Shown here in pieces: positions 46,899 to 59,741 of a stretch of DNA of 64,000 nucleotides. The notes beneath the pieces are model-generated. The model ran no database searches, was not told the DNA's origin, and saw only the letters and a program-made list of their open reading frames with translations. The DNA comes from Pascua guehoae (taxonomy: Eukaryota > Basidiomycota > Tremellomycetes > Trichosporonales > Trichosporonaceae), in the NCBI GenBank assembly GCA_001600415.1, contig BCJX01000006.1, positions 1,275,588 through 1,339,587 on the forward strand, given 5' to 3'. A program made the translations under genes and the position numbers. Positions within the stretch are counted from its first letter, which is position 1. Every line of letters begins with the position of its first letter.

Positions 46899-48121
46899 AT
46901 GGCGACCGCAGTACATCACCCCTCCGCCCCGCTCAAGCTCGGCACACCCGAGGCCCAAGCCCTCTTTGAGCCCTTCACGCTCCCCGCGAGCAACCAGCGC
47001 GAGCTCGGCCCGCCCCATGCACCCGGTACACTGACGCCGCTGGCGCTCCGCCCCTCGGGGCCCGTCACGCTCGACGGGGCGATTGCGACAATCCAGTCGC
47101 TGCAGGAGCGCGGTGTCCTGACCGACCTGCTCGCGACGCACGGCGCGGTGCTCTTCCGCGGCCTGCCCGTATCCGACGTGCACGAGTTTAGCCGCTTTGC
47201 GCATGCGTTTGGGTATCGCCCGCACGAGATTATTGGGATCGTCCTGGACCGGCCCGAGCTGGCGCCCAATGTCGCGCCGGCGAATGAGGCGCCGCCCGAG
47301 ACGCTGATTTACAACCACAACGAGTCGCCGCAAGTAAGTCCAAGTCGGGGGCGGGGGAATCTCGAGTTGATTCTTGATTTCCAGTTCTGACATGGCAGGT
47401 ACCCCACGCGCCCGAGTATGTCTTTTTCTACAACCACAAAGCGCCGGCGGTCGGGGGCGAGACGCCGGTCGCGTCGTCGCTCGAACTCTTTGCGCGTGCC
47501 CAGGCCGAGATTCCAGACTTTATCGACGCGCTCGCGGCAAAGGGCATCCTGTCGAGCGTGACGTACAAGCCTGGCGCGCAGTACGCGGGCGGCTCGACGC
47601 TGCGGCAGGCGTTTGGCAAAGAGATCGTCGACGGCGACGACGAGGCGACACGGCGCGCCAAAGTCGAGGCGCAGATTCGGCGCTATGGGCGCGGACCATA
47701 CACGACGTGGGAGTGGACCGACGACGGGGGCGTCGTCGTCACGCACCGCCTCCCGGCCGTCCGCAGGCAGCCGGGCACGGGCCTGCCGACGCTCTTTACT
47801 GGCCTCGCGGCGTATTATCGCAACCAGCAGCATAACGGCAAGGCGCGCAACTATGTCAAACAGCTCTATGGCGACGGCACACCCATTCCCGAAGAGTACC
47901 TCGCCAAACTGGCCGATATCACAGACGACATTCGCGTGCTGCACAAGTGGCAGCAGGGGGATGTGCTCGTCTACGACAATGTTATTGCCCAGCATGGGCG
48001 CGAGCCATGGGTCGGGCAACAGGGCGACCGTATCGTCTATGCCAGCCTGTTTGATGGCGTCGTGCCAGGCCCATACGGCGACAAGGACTGGGAAGTTTCG
48101 GTCCAGGCTCTCGACGGCTGA
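46899..48121 (+). CDS. TauD/TfdA-family Fe(II)/2-oxoglutarate dioxygenase
   Basis: Non-haem iron oxygenase related to taurine dioxygenase and gamma-butyrobetaine hydroxylase-like enzymes. Two exons (46899-47333, 47399-48121) give 385 aa. The first iron ligands are in IYNHNESPQ (H and E, about residues 139-141), exactly at the splice junction. The distal histidine is in NVIAQHGREPW (about 349), followed by an Arg-containing strand GDRIVYASLFDG that binds 2-oxoglutarate. The core region TLFTGLAAYYRNQQHNG is a variable lid. An N-terminal extension of about 45 residues has no targeting signal. The substrate is open: sulfonates, amino-acid derivatives and acyl compounds are all used by relatives. 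The H-x-E (instead of H-x-D) form occurs in many fungal members. Confidence 0.83.
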
Positions 48122-48600
48122 AGAAGAAGTAATTACAGTATTGTACATGTATACCGTAGTAGTACGTTGTCCACATTGCTATGTTGCGTACAGTATTGAG
48201 AATTGGACACGCAAAGCGGAGGAAGGGGGTGGGACCATGCCTGAATCGGTGCTGTCAGACTCGGCAACTCGCGCCCAGCTGGGGGGTATTTTGACTGCAG
48301 ACATGCCCAATGTCGATTGTGCGGGTTCGGGTCGGTGGGTCCGATAGTTGGCCAAAGAGCGTTTCGATGGCTGGCGTCTACGGGTACTGTGACGTGTGAG
48401 CCCAATATGCCATACTCTGAGAACATGGCGAGCGTGCAGCCGAAATGCCAGCATCGGATGCCTGGTGCTATTTCGAAGCGAGCCAACGACTCTATTCCGC
48501 AACCCAAGGTGGGTTACTCACCTTCACAGTACCTTTGCCGCGGCACTCGGGACGGCGTCCATTGCGCGTTGGACGCGGCACCTCAAGACGGGGGCGTGCT
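48122..48600. other. Convergent spacer, nothing recognised
   Basis: 3' flanks of the TauD-like and FAR1-type genes. No feature is seen. Confidence 0.35.
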
Positions 48601-49566
48601 TCATGGGTCGCCGAGAGTGAGGCCGGCGCCAAAGGCGTGGAAGTGGTCGGGGACATGAGCAAGCTGAAGGCCAGCCCCATTGGGTGCGGGCGGCGGGTGC
48701 ATTGAACCTTGTTGCGTGACGCCGGGCGGCATGTTATTAGACGGCCCTTGTTGTTGCTGGACGGCTTGTCGAGCATCCGACGGCGTATTGGTGTCTCGTT
48801 TGTCGCGCAGGTCGCGGCGGCGGCGGATGAGGTTGCCAATGTCATACTTTGTGACTGGGACCTTGCGTGCACGGAGGCGCTCCTCGATCTGGCTGGCGTT
48901 GAGTGACTCGTCCTCGAGAATGTCCTTGTGGAAGCTCTGGAGAATGCGGCGCGCGTGCGGGTTCTCATCGACGGCTGCACAGTGCGAGTGCGAGTCCTCG
49001 CGGAGTTGGAGGTGCCACCGCTCGGTCGTGCGGTCCTGGCGCATGGTCGCGCGCCAGGGACATGCGGCTTTCGTCTTGCCGCGTTTTGACGGTGAGGGTG
49101 TCGCCGCGTCCGTCCCAGAGTCGGTACCACCGACCGCAGCCGCCGCGTCCTTGTTCCGCCGGACCATCTTGGGACTCGTCGACTGCCAGCACATGAGGTA
49201 GGCGTAGTGCACGGGGCTCGAGTAGAGGGATACTGTAAATCCATAGTGGTTGGTGACGAGGTGGAAATTGATCTCCTTCATGGCCGCGTCGGGCGAATCG
49301 TAGGTCCTCTCGAGCAGCTCGGGCGGGAATGCGCGGATGTTCGAGGCCGTATTGGATGGACCCGCAACAGCATTCGAAGAGACTGCAGCCTGCGTCGGTT
49401 TGGGTGCTTGCGAGACCGAGGTCGAGGAAGACGAGCCCGAAGGAGGCAAGTTTCTTGGGGCAATGTTGACAGATTGGTCCCCGATGGAAATGGTGTAGCC
49501 CGGAGGAACTGTCAAAATCGTCGTTCCGTCGGGCTCGACCCGCATGGTCACGTTACCGGGCGGCAT
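48601..49566 (-). CDS. FAR1/WRKY-GCM1-type DNA-binding domain protein
   Basis: Probable nuclear protein of 321 aa, single exon. Residues about 85-200 carry a FAR1-like zinc domain: the leading block MKEINFHLVTNHYGFTVSLY, first cysteine in YLMCWQ, a linker with a basic patch (KRGKTKAACPWRA, second cysteine) and a closing HSHC (H and C ligands). This C-x(n)-C-x(n)-H-x-H/C layout is the DNA-binding part of FAR1 proteins and of transposases of the Mutator/MULE type. Here no transposase core follows. The rest is a Ser/Pro-rich N-terminus, an alpha-helical segment (LQSFHKDILEDESLNASQIE, residues about 208-250, NLIRRRRDLRDKR) that may dimerise, and a Gln/Pro-rich tail. It is divergent from the phosphatase-like gene, about 420 bases away. 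Confidence 0.65.
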   Translation of the reverse strand: MPPGNVTMRVEPDGTTILTVPPGYTISIGDQSVNIAPRNLPPSGSSSSTSVSQAPKPTQAAVSSNAVAGPSNTASNIRAFPPELLERTYDSPDAAMKEINFHLVTNHYGFTVSLYSSPVHYAYLMCWQSTSPKMVRRNKDAAAAVGGTDSGTDAATPSPSKRGKTKAACPWRATMRQDRTTERWHLQLREDSHSHCAAVDENPHARRILQSFHKDILEDESLNASQIEERLRARKVPVTKYDIGNLIRRRRDLRDKRDTNTPSDARQAVQQQQGPSNNMPPGVTQQGSMHPPPAPNGAGLQLAHVPDHFHAFGAGLTLGDP

Positions 49567-49987
49567 GGTAAAGGCGGCAAACGATGAGACGGGGACGATG
49601 GCGAGGTGGGTGCGGTAGGATGGAGGATGGGCAATGGTGAGGTGAGATGATGAGGAGGGAGTAGTTTGTCCAAGAGGTCAACTGACCAAACTGACCAGAC
49701 CAGACCACACATCAACAAGCACCCCACTATCCACCACGGGCTACACTGGTTTACCCGGGTGGATCCAATAAGGCCGTTTTGATTCTTTCTGCCACGTGAT
49801 CGAGCCGGCGGCGACGCGGCGACCTCAGTCTCGTCCCGTCCTGTTTCGACCAAGTGGATGCATGCCGGGCCGGGGTTGGCATTATCGTTGACGTTGTGCA
49901 TGTCGACGAGCGACGAGCTCGAGCACCCACTGCCAACCTCACCCTCACTGGTTGTACGGCTGTGCTGGCCGCCGGGCACATTACACC
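49567..49987. other. Divergent promoter region
   Basis: Spacer between the FAR1-type gene and the phosphatase-like gene. No motif shared with other promoters of the window is visible. Confidence 0.35.
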
Positions 49988-51233
49988 ATGGCCTCCAAGC
50001 AGGGCTCGTCGCTCATCCACGTCCCACTACGATTCTCCATTGTCGAACCGGGCGTCTACCGCAGCGCGTCTCCGACTGCATCGCAGGTGAGTGCGGGTCT
50101 CGGAGCCCGAGCGTCCACGGTCTGCGCCTCAGAGCTGACTCTGACCACAGGTGCCGTTCCTCACCGCGTTGGGACTGCGGACCATTGTGTCGCTCACGTG
50201 CGAACACCCCATCCGGCCACTGGTCGAGTATGCACGCGCCAACGGCGTCGAGTTTGTACGTGACACACGGTCGTGGGGGTCTGGGCGAGGGCGTCCAAGG
50301 AACGTGTTGCCAGCGACGCTTCGTGCACTCGAGGCTGACTCCCAGGTGCATCTCGGCTCGACGCTGTTCCAGCCACTCACAGACTGGCGGCCGATCACGG
50401 ACGAGGTTGTAAAGGCCGCGCTCGAGATTATCCTTGACGTGCGCTCGCATCCGGTGCTCGTTATCGATCCGTGAGTTGTGAACAGGGCTGCAGCTGTGTG
50501 TAACGTCGCAGTGCGCTGACGGTCTAGGCTCGGAATACACCAGACAGGCGTCGTGTTTGGGTGTCTGCGTGCCATGCAGGGGTGGAACTTTGCGTCCACG
50601 TTGTCAGAGGTAGGACTGGAGCAGAGTGTCATCGGTGCAGTCTAACAAGGCACAGTATCGGTCTCATTCTGGCCCGACAAAGTATCGCTACGCCGACGAA
50701 TCCTACATCGAGGTATGCCCCTTACCACCAGCGACATTGTACCACAGCGAACTGACACTGCTCAGCTCTTTGACCCCGACCTCATCAACCTCCCACCATC
50801 GCAGTGCCTGCCGTCGTGGTGGGGCGAGCCAGACGACGACTTTGACGACGAGTGGGTCGAGGAAGACAAGCCCAAGAAGGAGAAAAAGGACAAGAAGGAC
50901 AAGAAAGACAAGGACAAGAAGGAGGAGAAGGCCGAAGGAGATGGGCAAGGAGGGCAAGAGGACAAGGACAAGACGGACAAGAAGGGGGAGGGAGATCTGA
51001 AAGGAAGGGAAGCGGACAGGGACAAGACGGTTGAGAAGGCTGAGGGACATGGGAAAGGAGAGCAAGGAGACAAGGTTAAGAAGGAGAAGAAGGCCGAGGG
51101 AGATGTGCAAGGAGGGCAAGGAGACAAGGGTGCAGGAAAGAAGCCAGCAGTAGAGAAGATCATTGTGAAGAGCGTGGGGGTACGGAAGGATGTCGGGAGA
51201 GATCCAAACGGCGCCGCGGGCAAGGTCAAATAG
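49988..51233 (+). CDS. Siw14/Oca-type phosphatase-like protein, catalytic loop degenerate, Lys/Glu tail
   Basis: Member of the plant-and-fungal atypical dual-specificity phosphatase family, whose active members dephosphorylate inositol pyrophosphates. Six exons (49988-50086, 50151-50255, 50346-50470, 50528-50609, 50656-50712, 50766-51233) give 311 aa. The fold is well kept up to about residue 155: PLRFSIVEPGVYRSASPT, LTALGLRTIVSLTCEHPIRP, DEVVKAALEIILDVRSHPVL. The loop that should read HCxxGxxRTG is instead VIDPLGIHQTGVVFG. The catalytic Cys is Pro, the Arg is Gln and one residue is missing. This is a feature of regulatory, non-catalytic paralogues. After WWGEPDDDFDDEWVEEDKPK comes a tail of about 120 residues rich in K, E, D and G (KKEKKDKKDKKDKDKKEE), probably disordered. 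Confidence 0.8.
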
Positions 51234-51624
51234 ATGTCTCTGCGCTTGTCGATTACCACCCCCAGCATCATGAATGTAGATGTATGAATGTACATTATCC
51301 TCTGTCGTCTGGAACGGTAGCGCGAGTTTCGGACCTCTCGGGTAAGAACAACTCGCAGTGGGTATCCGCGAGACTTGGCTGGACCAGTCTAGGGACACTT
51401 GCAACCATCGTGGTCATGTCTCCGTCGTCATAACGGGCGGCCCGTCTCCCAACTCTATCGCCATCGCCCCGCCTCCCTAGCCCAGCTCCCCCAGCCCAGT
51501 CTCCAACCCCTTCTCCAACCCCTCTCGCCAACCCGAACTCCTAACCCCCATCCACCGCCGCCTCCCAATGACCCCCCCCACATACCAACGTCCAGGACAA
51601 GATACATGCGCTGTCTCAGTCGAA
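51234..51624. other. Convergent spacer, nothing recognised
   Basis: 3' flanks of the phosphatase-like gene and TIM10. It is C-rich towards the right end, without defined repeats. Confidence 0.35.
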
Positions 51625-52365
51625 TTACATGCCAAACGAGCCGGTAGCCTGGGCAGCGCCGCCGAGGGCCTGCATGCGGTCACCGACCTTTTTGTTGGCC
51701 TCGAAGAACTTTCCGGTACACCTGTCGATGCAGACGGCCTCGCCCTTGAGGAGGTCGCCCTCGGCGTAGCGGTGGTTCTGGGGGTTGGGTTGGATGCACT
51801 TCTGGTGGCACGATGTGACGATGCGGTTGCTGTTGTGCAAAGTGGGGTGTGGGTGTGGAGAGAGGGGGGGGGGTGGTGTGGTATGGGTGAGGGAGACGTG
51901 AACAGGAGGTCGTAGAGGGACAGACAGCCGAACCGAGGGCCGGGTTTTGGGGGAGAGTTGGGGATGACAGAGGGGACGCGGCGCGACATGTCGTGGTGAG
52001 GAGAGGACCGGGGAACGCAAGTGAGAGACGAGGCAACAGCAGAAGGCGGCGGAACACGAGTAGAACGGCACGAAAGTGGGGGTCGGCAGAAGAGGCGGGT
52101 CAGCACACCGCCCTCGACGACAGTGGACAAAATCTCACAAGACATCCGTGACCATGTCGAGCTCTGCGACGGCCATCTCCATCTTGGCCGGGTCGACCGA
52201 GCCGTTGTCGCGGGCTGGTGTCAGTGGCAATCGTCACGCGAGTGGCTCGAGGTGGAGCATGGGAACAGTCCAGAGGGCGCAGGTAGCAAGCAAGACTGTG
52301 CCCGCGGCAAGGACCGTATTGGTCACTGGAGACTCACCACCACCACCACCGAAGAGGAACGACAT
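51625..52365 (-). CDS. TIM10: Mitochondrial intermembrane-space chaperone TIM10
   Basis: Small Tim protein that partners TIM9 and escorts hydrophobic precursors across the intermembrane space. Three exons (52338-52365, 52139-52214, 51625-51829) give 102 aa. The twin CX3C motif is present: C-H-Q-K-C and C-I-D-R-C, separated by 21 residues. The stretch AVAELDMVTDVFNRIVTSC before the first motif and KFFEANKKVGDRMQALG after the second are close to the standard TIM10 pattern. The 28-nt first exon codes MSFLFGGGG. The second intron (51830-52138) is 309 nt long and contains a 10-base G run on + (51864-51873). There is no presequence, as expected for a protein imported by the MIA pathway. Confidence 0.92.
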
Positions 52366-52714
52366 GCTGCTGTGATTGACGAGGGGGAGAGGGTGCAAAG
52401 TGGGGGCAGGAGGAGATGTCGATGGATGAAAGCAAACGGTGACGAACTCTTTTGCCGGTCAGAGGCTGGGCTGGGCTGGGCTGGGTGGACGGACGGGGGG
52501 TTAGGCGGCGGCGGAGGAAAAAGTCGCAAACTCAGGCACGTACTGTACAAAAACAGCAGACAACTGCAGAGTGGAGGCAGGTCATGGCCCCGTCGTCACT
52601 GGCTGGGACGCGGGGGGGTCCAGAGTCATCCCGACATTCAGACCTTGTTTTCGCTTCATCTCTCCTCGTCCATCGTCTCATTCCCTACACCCCTGTGGAT
52701 CCCCGGGAGCGGCC
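52366..52714. other. Divergent promoter region of TIM10 and the mitochondrial TrpRS gene
   Basis: About 350 bases between two genes for mitochondrial functions, transcribed away from each other. A shared promoter is possible. It contains a GGCTG run (CTGGGCTGGGCTGGG, about 52466-52482). Confidence 0.4.
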
Positions 52715-54769
<2,055 letters not shown>

Positions 54770-54932
54770 GCGCCATGGGTCATGGGGCCACGGGGGAGAG
54801 ATAACATACTACCACTCTTGCATGCACATCTAGACCGCTCTCTGTCTGTACGGCGGTGCACTGTCCGCCGTCTGATCTCTACGTCCGCGGGCTCTGGAGA
54901 TGACGGCCCAGTGCCCGTTCTCGGCTGCGCTT

Positions 54933-56859
54933 CTACTGCTCCCCAGGCGGGCCCTTGACAATCGTGCTCTCTGGCCGACTCGCGTACCCCGTCCAGCTCT
55001 CGTCATAGATGGCCGCATTCGGCGGCGCCCGCCCCTCTGCCGCCGCGACAATGCGCGTCGCAAGCCACCCAATCGCAGCCGTCATGCCCGACCCGCACGA
55101 AAAGACAGCCGCGCGCCCCTCGCCCGGCGCGCCCTGCATCTCGGCCCACACGTCCTCGCCGCCGACGGCGTTGACGAGCACTGAACGCAGCTCGTCCACG
55201 GGACGGTACGTCGTGTACGACCGCTCCTCGGTGACGGGGGTGAGCAGCTCGGTGAACGGGAGCGGGAGCGAGTTGGGCATGTGGCCCGACGACAGGCCCG
55301 GGCGCGGTTCCTCGGCCTCGCCCGTGTACCGCCCCAGCGCGCGCGCGTCGAGGACCACGTCGGCAGACGCCGAGGGCCGCGTCGCGTTGGCCGCTACGTC
55401 CTCGTACGCTTTGGATGTCAGTAGTCTGGCCGCGACGGCAGGCATCGATCCGAGCAGCTCTACTCACACCGCACAAGAGGGGCGTTCACAGCCACACCGT
55501 CGCCCGCGTACTCTGCCGCCTGCGGGGCCTCGGGCGGCCCCACCTCGGTCTCGCCGCCCTCCTCGATCCACCGCGGTAAGCCGCCGTCGAGGACGGACAC
55601 CTTGTCGTGTCCCAAAGCTGGCGTTAGCGCCATTCACCCAGTTGTGGTCATTCGTTCAACCTCTGGCGACGATCCGACCACACAGAATTCCACCTCCAAC
55701 ATGTCCGAACCACAATCCCCGCCACCCTGGTCGCTGTGGGCCGAATCACACCTCGGGCTAGCCGATCCGCCTCCAGATTCGGCAGCCAGACTTTGGCAGA
55801 CTTGGCTGACCAGTTGGGCGCAGCACGCCATGCACCAGGGCAGTAAATACTCCACGCACCCTTGAACGTGTACGCGCCGCGCGGGGCCGAGAAGATGCCA
55901 ATCGAGTCGTACACGACCACATGCGTGTCGGGCGTGATGCCGAGCTTTGCTGCAGGTCAGCGCGGTTTCATGGTCGCGAGTAGTTGAGCGAGCGGCCCAA
56001 CGTCCGTCGTATCGGGAGAGCAGCATAGTCCTAGTACTCGGCCCTGGGGGATCTCGATCTCGGCGTCCGTCGCCCAACGCCGATACCAGCAGCACCCTCG
56101 CCGTGCCGTCGACCAGCCATCGTTTGCCCTTTCGTTCCCCGCTCTCTTCCTCCTCTTCCCTCCCTCCCTCCGCACCAAGCCCTCTCTTCCCTCCCTCCCT
56201 CTTCCCTCTCTCTCTTCACCCTACCCCCCNNNNNNNNNNNNNNNNNNNNNNNNNNNNNNNNNNNNNNNNNNNNNNNNNNNNNNNNNNNNNNNNNNNNNNN
56301 NNNNNNNNNNNNNNNNNNNNNNNNNNNNNNNNNNNNNNNNNNNNNNNNNNNNNNNNNNNNNNNNNNNNNNNNNNNNNNNNNNNNNNNNNNNNNNNNNNNN
56401 NNNNNNNNNNNNNNNNNNNNNNNNNNNNNNNNNNNNNNNNNNNNNNNNNNNNNNNNNNNNNNNNNNNNNNNNNNNNNNNNNNNNNNNNNNNNNNNNNNNN
56501 NNNNNNNNNNNNNNNNNNNNNNNNNNNNNNNNNNNNNNNNNNNNNNNNNNNNNNNNNNNNNNNNNNNNNGGTGATTGTGTGTGTGCAGGGGGGGAGGGAG
56601 CTGCATCCTGCACCGAGTCGAACGCTGTCGCAAACGTGCCGCCCAGCAGTGATACCAGTCGATCCAACACCCATCATCTCCACCCCCACACCCCACACGG
56701 ACTCACCGCCGTGGGCGACTTTTTCAGCGCGCGGTACTCTGCCGGGTTGAGGAGGAGGGGCACACTGGCCGTGGCCAGGCCGCGCGCGAGGCGGCGGCCA
56801 GTCGTGGCGGTCGCGGAGAGGCCGCGCGAGATGCCGCGCGCAGAGAGGGCTGTCGTCAT
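54933..56859 (-). CDS. TUM1: Thiosulfate/3-mercaptopyruvate sulfurtransferase (rhodanese), contains assembly gap
   Basis: Two-domain rhodanese, probably mitochondrial, acting in sulfur transfer (tRNA thiolation, cyanide detoxification). The start at 56859 gives MTTALSARGISRGLSATATT and an Arg-rich presequence, then LNPAEYRALKKS. The first intron holds the 340-N gap. After it come KLGITPDTHVVVYDSIGIFSAPRGAYTF, an intron with the segment after ..TFKG, then HDKVSVLDGGLPRWIEEGG and NAPLVRC. The last block is DVVLDARALGRYTGEAEEPRPGLSSGHMPNSLPLPFTELLTP and the active-site loop AVFSCGSGMTAAIGW, whose CGSGxTA form points to the mercaptopyruvate type. The C-terminus is AIYDESWTGYASRPE. Exact length cannot be given, because exon sequence could be hidden in or beside the gap. 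Confidence 0.83.
56230..56569. other. Assembly gap of 340 N
   Basis: Run of 340 ambiguous bases inside the first intron region of the sulfurtransferase gene. The left flank ends in CCCCCC (poly(G) in the sense direction of the gene), so a homopolymer may have broken the assembly. Open frames drawn through the Ns are meaningless. Confidence 0.98.
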
Positions 56860-57754
56860 GGAGTGTGGGATGGGGTGGGGGATGAGTTGGAGGGGTTGTT
56901 TTGGACGAGACGTGGTGTGGGAGTAAGAGCAAGTCTTGGTGGTGGTGGGTGTCATGCGGTCAGAGCCGAAGTGTGGTCGGATTTCAGGCACGGGTCGACG
57001 ATTGGCGGGTGTGGCAATGTCGTCATTCTTTACACGGTCCTTGTGTGGCAGGATGGGTGGATGCGCCTCCTACACCTGGTCTTTTGACTGCCTGGTCTTT
57101 GACTGCCTGGACTTTGCCAGTGCGCGCAGCTATGCAGCGCACACTGTATCTACCAAGAACAATGCCCAGGATGTTGTCCTTTCAGGCCTTGCCAAGGCCC
57201 TGACCAACTCGCAGCATGGCTAGTCGTCATGAAAGAAGCGCCACAACCTGCTGGCTGTAAGCGATGCAGACCAAGAGCGGGGTGCGCCAGGCTAGTCGCG
57301 ACGCATGGGACTTGTACTCAGTTCGTCAGTGTACGCGAGGTGCAGAACAAAGTATGGGCCTAAGAAGGGTTGCGGCCTGTCACTTCCCCCCTCCCCCCTC
57401 CCCCTTCCCTTGCCCTGGCACCTCCAGTGTGGTCTCAAAAAACCGCCACAGAAAGTTGTGGCCCGGACGATCAGAGTTCACACTCACTGCAAGTCATGTA
57501 CGCTAACGCTGTACAGTCCAGAGGACTGCCCTTGGTGTACGTTTGGAGTTGAGGTGACTTGTATGGGCTCTATTGTCGACGTGCTGTTTCTTCTTCCAGG
57601 GATCCCGCTGTCCTCGTCCACATACCCAACTCGAGGTCGAAATATGCATGTATTCTATACGTATTATTACATGGGGGATGAACCCCGTCGTCACAAGTCA
57701 TGAACAATCGTCATCGTCGCAATGGCAAAGCGTAACCGCACAGGCAGGCGCATT
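56860..57754. other. Intergenic region, no gene recognised
   Basis: Promoter of the sulfurtransferase gene and 3' flank of the amino-acid permease. Frames on + have no domain. Confidence 0.35.
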
Positions 57755-59741
57755 CTACTCTCCCCTGACACGCTTAAACACATGGCGCGAGAGGCCGTCC
57801 TTGCCGACCTCCTCGACGCGCTCGAGCTTGTACCCGCCGACGGTGGGGAGGATCTTGGACCAGACGACCCAGTAGATGAAGCCGATGCCAAACACGGACC
57901 AGCCTGCAACGGCGTGTGTCCAGTACGGCATGGTGGCGTACGGCTCGCCGCCGGGCGGGGGCGGAGTGAAGGGGACGACAAAGAGGAAGACGTTTGCGAG
58001 GCCGAAGAAGGCCGCGGCGCAGACGCCAAAGAGGCCCGGCTTTTGCCAGTCGGAATAGGGCCGGAACTGGAGGTAGACGATGCCAAAGGAGATGACGCAG
58101 TTGATGACCGAGAGCGGGTACGAGATCTGGCCCGGTTAGTTGGATGCAGGAAAGGGGTTGGGGTCAGACGCACCGTGTTGAGGACAAAGTTGTAGGCGTC
58201 TCCGGGAGGAAGTGCAAAGATTGTGATCAGACAGATGGCCCAGTCTGCGCGTCAGCCAAAGTGCCACATACGTCTTGGCCCAAAGGTATACTCACGGAGG
58301 CCGAGACCGGCGAGCGGGGCGTTGAAGGGACGGTTGCTGCCCCAGAACTTGCTAAAGGGGAGGATACCCTCGCGGCCGAGCTCCTGGTTGACGCGACCCT
58401 GCGAGAAGATCTGTACTGTCAGTAACCAGCGTCTGTGCCAGGGCCGCGTACTCACAACAGACAGAACGTTGCCCAGAGCCGAAAGAGCGACAAAGACGTC
58501 GAGACCGCGCTCGGCGCGGGAACCGTAGACGTTCTTGAACAGGAGCGACGCGACGAGCGTACCAGAGCTCGTAATCTCCTCCTTGGTCGCGGCAGCTGGG
58601 GATTGTCAGAAAAGTTATCAAGCTTGGGGGCGAATTTGCTCACCAAAGTAGGCAATGTTTGCGAGAATGTAAAGAACGGAAATGAGGCCGATCGCAAGCG
58701 GGCCGGCGATGCGGATGGTGCGCTTGGGGTTCTTGACCTCGGACAGGGCATAGTTGACGTTGCTAAAGCCGACAAACGACCAGATGACCTAGATTTGTTA
58801 GCATGCCTTCCCATCAGGTGGACAATAAGATGCAGCAAAGCCGTGGTCCAAGTGGCCTCTACCCGCGTGCGGGAAGAGGTTGCCACTCACATTGTAGAGA
58901 CTGAGGCAGAACGAGCTCGCGCTTGCCGTCGTCCCTTCAAACGCATTCGTAAAGTTGTGCGGCTTTTCGACCTTCATGTGGCCGCCCAGCGCGACAAAGC
59001 CAGTCACAATGACGACGAGGAGGACGAGGACCTTGAAGATGCCCAAAAAGTTTTGCAGCCACAGGCCCCAGCGCACGCGCGTGCCGTGGATGAGGAAGCA
59101 GAAAGTAATAGCCGCAAAGCCGACGAGGCGGCGTGTCCACTGGCCCGGGTTGTCCTGGTTTGCCGCGCGGAGAATGTACTCGCCAAAGACGATCGAGTTG
59201 CCCGACGCCCAGCCGAGGAGGACACCGTTGGCGGCGAAGACGGACGTGATGAGAAACTTTGGCCGGCGGATGAGGTACTCGAGATAGTTTTTCTCGCCGC
59301 CGTTGCGCGGGATTGCCTGGGTTGTTAGTTGTTGTTTCTGTGCGCTGCTGGCGGTGGCGACTCACTGTTCCCCAGACGACGTAGACCCACATGCCTGCTG
59401 CGGCAATGATGGAGCCGATCACCCACATGAAGCTGCAACGTTAGCCCAGCGTCCGCACCACCACGCGTGTACTTACAGTGCAAGGCCGACACTGCCGCTC
59501 AGGCTCAGGATGCTGGAAGGCGTCGCAAACACACTGCGATCTGGTCAGCGCCGATACCAATGCTGGGCCGCCGCACTTACCCAGTTCCAATGATACGGTT
59601 GAAGATGATAAAGACGGCCGAGACGAGGCCAATCTGGCGACGACCGGGGATGACCTCTTCGATATCGACCTTGGTGTCCGACGCATCCCTCACCGAGCCG
59701 TACGACGAATCGGGTTTGTGGACAGCAGAGTTTTCTCCCAT
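57755..59741 (-). CDS. LAT-type amino-acid permease (methionine permease Mup1-like)
   Basis: Twelve-helix APC-superfamily amino-acid transporter in the plasma membrane. The start is at 59741 (MGENSAVHKPDSSYGSVRD). The first helix IGLVSAVFIIFNRIIGTG contains the conserved unwound G-x-G substrate site and is split by an intron. Following exons encode VFATPSSILSLSGSVGLAL, FMWVIGSIIAAAGMWVYVVWGT, AIPRNGGEKNYLEYLIRRPK (typical ERNGG-like motif), VIWSFVGFSNVNYALSEVKNPKRT (helix 6 and the conserved SEVKNPKRT loop), ALGNVLSV, FSQGRVNQELGREGILPF and a C-terminal KRVRGE. The RNGGEKNYLEY and NYALSEVKNP motifs place it with fungal LAT/Mup1 carriers. About ten exons with short introns. Methionine or a similar neutral amino acid is likely. 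Confidence 0.85.

Noticed and set aside
55947..56932. ORFs on both strands spanning the N run
   Set aside because: They consist largely of ambiguous bases and have no evidential value.
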